Assembly (NCBI GenBank): GCA_014871385.1
Contig: CM026428.1
Span: 16,918,830-16,982,829, forward strand
DNA from: Ceratodon purpureus
Lineage: Eukaryota; Streptophyta; Bryopsida; Pseudoditrichales; Ditrichaceae
Reading direction: 5' to 3'
Length of the DNA stretch: 64,000 bases
A program made the translations under genes and the position numbers. The notes under the pieces are model-generated. The model ran no database searches. It was not told the origin of the DNA and saw only the letters and a program-made list of their open reading frames with translations. Of the stretch, positions 59,100 to 64,000 are shown piece after piece (positions within the stretch are counted from its first letter, which is position 1; every line of letters starts with the position of its first letter).

Positions 59100-59900
59100 G
59101 CGTGGTGGAAGATTGTAGAGAAGATATATGCTGCTCTAGAGGAGGTATTTACGTATGTTTATTTTTGTGTGCTATATACTTGTCAAAATACTTGAAAGGG
59201 GGAATTGAAAATGATAGCTTAGAGTGGAAAGAACATTTTTTTGCCACGCCTGGTGAGCAACATGACAAATGTCTAGATGAGGCATTTGGCACATTGCAAA
59301 AATACTAGCTGAGTGTTGCAGGTAAAGCGGAAAGTGAACAAATGGTTGCCCTTCGCGCTCTAGGTCCACATAAATCAACGAGTTATGGTAGTCAAGGTCT
59401 TGCTTCCACCTCGACACCTCGGAGGCAAGTAAGTCTACATTGGCGGTTACAAAACTCATGTCCCAGCTTAGCAGCTATAATGTTATAATCTTTAGTTATC
59501 ACCCGTTCTTTATTCACCAAATTTCAATAGTCATCATCTCATTTACGTGTGTTTGCGTCTTTATTTATAGCAAGATGGTCTTCCCTCTTCCTTGTCAATT
59601 CAATCAGGAGAATCCGGAATGGATGATTCTGCCATTAGAGCATCGAGCACCGCCCGCAACGCGTCTACTCGAGGGACAGTTCCTGATCCTCCCAACAATC
59701 ACTACGAAGCACTAAAGCCATCATTAGTGAGTTGATTCTAATTTATCCACTTCGAAGTTTTAATTATTATTTCTATAATGATATGTATATTTGCAGATAA
59801 TTGACCTTGATCAACCGTCTATACACATACAAATCTTGGATACAGTTGGAGAGGATTTGAACGAGGCCACCCACAGGGAACATCAAATCGAGCTCTGAAT
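59100..59900 (+). pseudogene. degraded multi-exon coding traces
   Basis: Three stretches separated by intron-like gaps: WKEHFFATPGEQHDKCLDEA (59222-59305), ESEQMVALRALGPHKSTSYG to STPRRQ (about 59330-59430), then SSLSIQSGESGMDDSAIRAS (about 59590-59650) and IIDLDQPSIHIQILDTVGED (about 59798-59855) ending in a stop near 59897. They may continue the traces before 56230, because the CACTA element lies between. Family not recognised. Confidence 0.4.
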
Positions 59901-60109
59901 GGTGACAGCACCAGGGTTGTCATAACGGACAGACATGGGCAAAATTTCCGGACACGGACAAACGGACCGGTCGGTCCATGGTGAAAATCGGACATTGAGG
60001 GGAGATGAAAAATTACTAGGTTAATTTTTTTTTTTACAACTTACCTATAGGGAAAACATATTGATGACATGGACAACCAACGTTGACGAGGAATTCCACA
60101 TATGCAAAA

Positions 60110-60330
60110 GGGGCGCTAGCGAGTACAGGGGGGGCGCCAGCGGGTTCAAGGGGGGGGCGCGAGCGGATTCAAGGGGGCGTACAAGAGGGTTGAGGGGGCG
60201 CGAGCGGGTTCAGGGGGGGTGCGAGCGGGTTGAGAGAGGGCGCAAGCGGGTTGAAGGAGGGCGCGAGCGAGTTGAGAGAGGCGCGAGCGGGTTTGAGGGG
60301 GGCGCGAGCGGGTTCAGTGGTGCGGCCCAC
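60110..60330 (+). repeat. GC-rich minisatellite (GGGCGCGAGCGGGTTSAG)
   Basis: About ten variable units of 18-26 bases with core GCGCGAGCGGGTT. A shorter run of the same unit, same orientation, is at 63299-63365. Together they bracket the two minus-strand ORFs, like subterminal repeats. Confidence 0.8.
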
Positions 60331-60598
60331 TTTGTAGATATAGCAAATTTTTGAAAATGCAAAAAAAACTAACATTTCCATCAAAATAATATATTGGGAC
60401 TAAGCGCAATGACAACTGTGTAAATTCAGCATAGGAAAAATGAGATACTCGTAATACATGGACTTTGCATTGTTGTCTACATTTATGAAAGCAAAAGCAT
60501 TTCATTACCATTTCAAACCAAAACATTACAAAAATTGCGGTATACGTAAGCTAGTCGCTTAGTACTAAGTTGTAACTAGTAGTAGTACTCTGCATCTA

Positions 60599-61951
60599 CT
60601 ACGCCGTGCCACTTGGTCCCGCTCCATCGTCCAGCGTCAAGGTGCGCCTCGCTCTCGTCCTAGTCCGCCCGAATGGGCCATCAGTTTCACTGAGAGAACG
60701 CAAAATTTGCGAGTTTCTCAATTGTGCCAATATATGCAATGTCTGTGGAGAGTGTTCCTCTAGAAGAAAGTCAACAGCTTCATTTCTGAAAAGATACTTC
60801 CACTCCGAAAGAGACATTTGGACTGCCTCTTGGGCGGTCAGAGTGGCGTGAGCTTCATTGTCTGTAATCAAGTTCCCATCATTGTTCCATATGAGGCCTT
60901 TTGGGTGCCTACCAAGTTGGAATTTGTTATGCTTCGCATCCCCATATCCATTCAAAGTCTGATAGAAAAAATTTCGTTTCCCTTGGTCCTCCTTCGCAGA
61001 TCCAATTATCTTCTTGCACACCCTCACAATCGCCTTGTGGTCATCCTCCCACCCCAACTCGTCACTTACATTGCTCTTGAAGACCGAGTGAGTATTGGCC
61101 CGCCAACTCCAAATCAAATTTTCACCCCACATATTGCGGTAACATTCACCTGGGGTGTTTTCGGGATTTTCCTCATGGCATGGTGGCATGTATGGAATGA
61201 GGCCAAAAACCTCATACAAGCGTTCATGGAACGGAGATTTGCACACCGGACAAAATCTCCTAACCAAAAATATGTTAATTAAACACATTGGATGTAACAT
61301 GTGTGGACATGATCCAAGTGCCCATCCCCCCTCTGGACCAAATGGATTTAGACACACCATACATGTTTCAGAACCATCCAACACCCATGGTCGAGGATTT
61401 GGCCAAAGCTTTCTGCTTGTAACTCCTTCCTTCATTTGAAGATCATGGCACGAAGTTGCGTTCTCCACATCAAAATCCAACTTCTCCCAATCTATGAGTT
61501 TAGAATCCGATTCTTGCATTGGCTGAGTGGATGGAAACATATCATCTGCATTAGTCCATGAAGTGAGGCCAAAATCCCTTCGTCTGTTGTGTTGCAAGTA
61601 CGATTTGTCGATCTTCTTGAACTCTAATGCGATCTGGCGACCGCGATCAACGCTGAGAATGGTTGCCACTTTCCACTTGTAGTAAGATTTAGCGAACATT
61701 TGAACAAGGAGCCGCAATTCATCATTGGCTCTCCTCAATGTTTCTACTTCTTCCGTTTGAGCATTGGGTGGAAATGACAAGGAATCTTCACTTAATGGTC
61801 CATCAATGTCCACATACGGTCGCGCGTATGGGCCTAGTGGAGGCGATATCACTCCAACCCGTCGTCGTTTTGCTGGTGTGGAAATACTCTCTAACACACC
61901 GGCCGTTGCAACATCAACCATGTTGTTAATGTAAGATTCATCCACCAACAT
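60599..61951 (-). CDS. RING-H2 finger protein of a mobile-element-like unit
   Basis: 450 residues from ATG 61951. A basic cluster PAKRRRVGV (about 27-35) may be a nuclear signal. A coiled-coil segment TEEVETLRRANDELRLLVQM lies at about 66-85. The RING-H2 at about 197-240 is complete: CMVC, 14 residues, CPHMLHPMC, a 10-residue spacer, CPVC, so E3 ubiquitin-ligase activity is plausible. A conserved-looking C-terminal region follows (NMWGENLIWSWRANTHSVF, GRHPKGLIWNNDGN). The frame stays open upstream to a TGA at about 62007 and, beyond it, another coiled-coil stretch (NDEVGELQLKAIEKDGLIAE). The original protein was therefore probably longer, and this copy may be N-terminally truncated. TE origin is inferred from position only. 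Confidence 0.72.
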   Translation of the reverse strand: MLVDESYINNMVDVATAGVLESISTPAKRRRVGVISPPLGPYARPYVDIDGPLSEDSLSFPPNAQTEEVETLRRANDELRLLVQMFAKSYYKWKVATILSVDRGRQIALEFKKIDKSYLQHNRRRDFGLTSWTNADDMFPSTQPMQESDSKLIDWEKLDFDVENATSCHDLQMKEGVTSRKLWPNPRPWVLDGSETCMVCLNPFGPEGGWALGSCPHMLHPMCLINIFLVRRFCPVCKSPFHERLYEVFGLIPYMPPCHEENPENTPGECYRNMWGENLIWSWRANTHSVFKSNVSDELGWEDDHKAIVRVCKKIIGSAKEDQGKRNFFYQTLNGYGDAKHNKFQLGRHPKGLIWNNDGNLITDNEAHATLTAQEAVQMSLSEWKYLFRNEAVDFLLEEHSPQTLHILAQLRNSQILRSLSETDGPFGRTRTRARRTLTLDDGAGPSGTA

Positions 61952-62162
61952 TGGATCTTGAACTACAAGTATATCATTGGCTTGAGAAGACTGAGGTCTT
62001 TCTCATTCTTGCAATTGATTGCGCAAATCTGTTATTACAGCATCTTTTCCTATTGATTCCAATTGTAGATTTCGGATGGTCTCTTGTAACTCTGCAATCA
62101 AACCATCCTTTTCTATAGCCTTTAATTGCAACTCCCCGACCTCATCGTTCTAGTTAGACTGG
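61952..62162 (-). pseudogene. broken N-terminal extension of the RING-H2 ORF
   Basis: In the RING frame this encodes a heptad-like coiled coil: GELQLKAIEKDGLIAELQET then RNLQLESIGKDAVITDLRNQ. It is cut by TGA near 62007 and TAG near 62150. The repeated hydrophobic spacing argues that it was once translated. The 253-codon ORF upstream ends in a different frame just before it, so the two may once have been one protein or adjacent exons. Confidence 0.5.
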
Positions 62163-62924
62163 TTATCTCCAACCAGAACCGGCATGCCAAGAACCATCGT
62201 AGGCCCGATTCGGATCGTTTTCCACGAAGTTGATGTTTGCATCAACGTAAGGTTCTGTAACGTCTGCTGGATGGATGATTGGAGGCACTACAGCCATATT
62301 TGCCGGTGCTGCAACTCTACGTGGCACCCTTTCTCCACAATGACAATCAGAATCAGAATTTGGTTCTGATTCTTCCGTCTCAAGCTCCCTCTCTTGTAGC
62401 TTTACCTTCATTTTTTTCCCCAAGCCACCATCTGGGTATACTCTTTGTTTGAGAATGTCACGCACTCTCAGCGTCGTAACACTCTTTGTGGTTTTGATGG
62501 TGGACCAATCCACCACTTTGTGAAGCACCACCTCAGCATACACCATTCTGCAAATGAACAATGGTGCTTCATTGCGTTCTACAAATCGTTGCTTGTATAG
62601 ATGCTGGTAAACTTGTATACAACGTTCAACAAACTCCGCATTGAAGCAGAAGTAGAGGTTTGCCTTGTCTGAGGTCCTGTGATTTCTGTGGCGCTCGTGC
62701 GGAAATAGTTTTGTGATGTGGCACCACTCAATGAATTCCTCGCATGTGGAATATTTCCACGGTTCTGGATCGTCTTGCCAACCTCTAAATGCCAACTTTG
62801 CAGGATTGTTCAACACATGAAGCCGCTTCTTCATCATCTTACCACCTCGCTTCCGTTCCCGATCTTTGATTTGCTTCCTTTCCGCCTTGGTGAGTGGCAC
62901 TACTGGAGGTGGATTTTCGTCCAT
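62163..62924 (-). CDS. unknown 253-residue protein paired with the RING-H2 ORF
   Basis: Starts at ATG 62924. A basic N terminus (KAERKQIKDRERKRGGKMMK, about 13-32) precedes a globular region (AFRGWQDDPEPWKYSTCEEF, EWCHITKLFPHERHRNHR, about 45-90; FNAEFVERCIQVYQHLYKQR, about 98-117; VVDWSTIKTTKSVTTLRVRD, about 137-156). The tail is acidic. No known domain is recognised. The basic head suggests nucleic-acid binding. It lies 211 bases upstream of the RING ORF on the same strand, so both could be on one transcript. Confidence 0.65.
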   Translation of the reverse strand: MDENPPPVVPLTKAERKQIKDRERKRGGKMMKKRLHVLNNPAKLAFRGWQDDPEPWKYSTCEEFIEWCHITKLFPHERHRNHRTSDKANLYFCFNAEFVERCIQVYQHLYKQRFVERNEAPLFICRMVYAEVVLHKVVDWSTIKTTKSVTTLRVRDILKQRVYPDGGLGKKMKVKLQERELETEESEPNSDSDCHCGERVPRRVAAPANMAVVPPIIHPADVTEPYVDANINFVENDPNRAYDGSWHAGSGWR

Positions 62925-63042
62925 GGTGGTGTGGTGGGAAAGTTTAGTGAGTTAAAAAACACACCAACTACTCAAAACTTCGCCCAAATGGTTTTACAAA
63001 TCTCCTATGTCGTTGAATACGGTATTGTAACGATACTTTGTG

Positions 63043-63206
63043 GCCCACCCAAGTATTCAGCAATAAGCCGCCGTGAGGTAGTTTAGGGCCCAAATTTCCG
63101 GATGAGCGTACAAAATAAGGCTGAAAGATGGTTCGTGGCGTTGTCAAAAAACTGTAGACCCCACCCAAGTATTCAGCAATAAGCCACCGTGAGGTAGTTC
63201 AAGGCC
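63043..63206 (+). repeat. about 114-bp spaced direct duplication
   Basis: CCCACCCAAGTATTCAGCAA and the following GTGAGGTAGTT occur at about 63044-63090 and again at about 63159-63206. The copy lies just upstream of the 253-codon ORF, so it may be part of its promoter. Confidence 0.8.
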
Positions 63207-63270
63207 TGAGTGCCAAGGTGGAGCTAAAAAAAGTGAGGGGAGGAGGGCACCCACTTCACTTATATACTCC

Positions 63271-63301
<31 letters not shown>

Positions 63302-63365
63302 GCGCGCGAGGGGATTTAGGGGGGGGCGTGAGGGGGTTTAGGGGGGGCGCAAGCGGGTTCAGAGG
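63271..63365 (+). repeat. G28 run followed by G-rich minisatellite
   Basis: Twenty-eight consecutive G (63271-63298) run into GCGCGAGGGGATTTAGG-type units to about 63365. They sit about 350 bases upstream of the 253-codon ORF. Length of such runs is unreliable in sequencing. Confidence 0.8.
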
Positions 63366-63369
63366 TGAG

Positions 63370-64000
63370 GCGCAATTGGGTCATGAAGCTTGAGAAGAAG
63401 GCTAAAGCGTGGTTCCGACTTCTTTTTTTTTCAATGTTGTATGTACACATCAAGTTTGAAGATAAATGAACAGAGGATATTAGTAAAATGTTTAAGGAAA
63501 TGTTTAAAAAAAATAAAATGATCTTCAATAACTATATGAACCTTAATATTGGAAGAAACATCAAAATTATAAAATCAGCAAGCGTGTCTACTCACTTGCA
63601 TAGCGGTGTCTTTGTTTTATTTTGCAGTCGAATGAATTCACCATTTGCTTCAAGAAAATAAAAAACATATAAAATCAATGGAGTAGCGTTGAAGAAAGTT
63701 GGAAGAGAATAATATAAACAAATAATTAAATAAGGAATAATGCACAAAACAATTTGGGGATGAAACAATAATATTGGATAAAATCAATTATGAATATTAG
63801 AAGAGATTGGGAATAAAAAGGGATGAATAACATGGGATGGAAGAAGTTATGAAGATAACTAAATCTCAGAATGATTAGAAAATGAATCATGCCTTAAACG
63901 AATAATGTTGTAACGAAGAATTAAAAATAAAATGTTGACATTAAAAAAATAAAACATTAATATTACAAAAGATGTGAAAAAATAAAAAACATCATCATTG
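63370..64000. other. AT-rich gene-free end of window
   Basis: No gene seen. Rich in AATAAAA-type stretches. No hAT right end was found. Confidence 0.45.

Larger units (their letters stand above)
59912..64000. mobile_element. hAT-like element, left end only
   Basis: CAGGGTTGTCATAACGGACA at 59912 fits the plant hAT terminus pattern (CAGGGKTGTCAWAACGG). The preceding eight bases GACAGCAC (59904-59911) would be the target duplication. No reverse-complement CAACCCTG followed by GACAGCAC occurs before 64000, so the right end lies outside the window or is lost. If real, the element contains the GC-rich minisatellite and the two minus-strand ORFs. The assignment rests on one terminus. Confidence 0.45.

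Overview
The window is nuclear DNA of a land plant or close streptophyte relative. The evidence is the gene set (PYM, NHP2, a PH-START-DUF1336 protein of the EDR2 family, OSCA/CSC1 sequence), GT-AG introns of about 70-400 bases, telo-box promoters, and Ty1/copia, CACTA, PIF/Harbinger and hAT elements. Nothing fixes the lineage; short introns and moderate gene density would fit a bryophyte or lycophyte, but that is a guess.

Layout. 1.8-3.5 kb: PYM in four exons (+). 6.2-9.7 kb: decayed copia gag (+) facing decayed copia pol (-). 11.4-12.5 kb: a PIF/Harbinger-like element with a TAA target duplication, directly upstream of the four-exon NHP2 gene (+, 12.8-14.1 kb). 15.4-18.1 kb: a complete CACTA element with a TAA duplication that carries a broken, intron-bearing OSCA/CSC1 gene fragment. 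18.4-19.2 kb: a second copia pol relic. 20.4-21.0 kb: a single-exon gene for a charged 190-residue protein. 22.4-30.8 kb: a 23-exon EDR2-like gene (-), reconstructed here exon by exon to 737 residues, with two GC-AG introns; GA microsatellites and a 12-bp minisatellite lie upstream of it. 32-40 kb: gene-free, with CACTA-type sequence ending at 37997, followed by an unusual one-directional array of a TGTCWAWTTGA motif.

40.4-42.3 kb: an incomplete, probably dead START-domain relative of EDR2 that keeps several intron positions and phases, followed by 1.4 kb of AT-rich DNA with a 14-bp tandem repeat. 44.7-47.1 kb: an intact 812-codon hAT-transposase-like ORF with no visible terminal repeats, preceded by a 45/46-bp minisatellite and followed by a compact tRNA-like fold. 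48.0-49.9 kb: a three-exon RanBP2-type zinc-finger gene with a presequence-like N terminus whose start codon I could not find. 50-56 kb: repeats and degraded coding traces. 56.2-59.1 kb: a second complete CACTA element (AAA duplication) with an ATG-less 184-codon ORF. From 59.9 kb: the left end of a hAT-like element, GC-rich minisatellite, and two convincing minus-strand ORFs (a RING-H2 protein and a 253-residue unknown protein).

The host genes are housekeeping genes and do not form a cluster. PYM acts in exon-junction-complex recycling, NHP2 in H/ACA RNP assembly, and the EDR2-like protein at membranes in lipid-linked defence or cell-death control. The most interesting material is in the mobile fraction: the gene-carrying CACTA element, the RING/unknown ORF pair behind a hAT-like end, the intact hAT-derived ORF, and the directional motif array.
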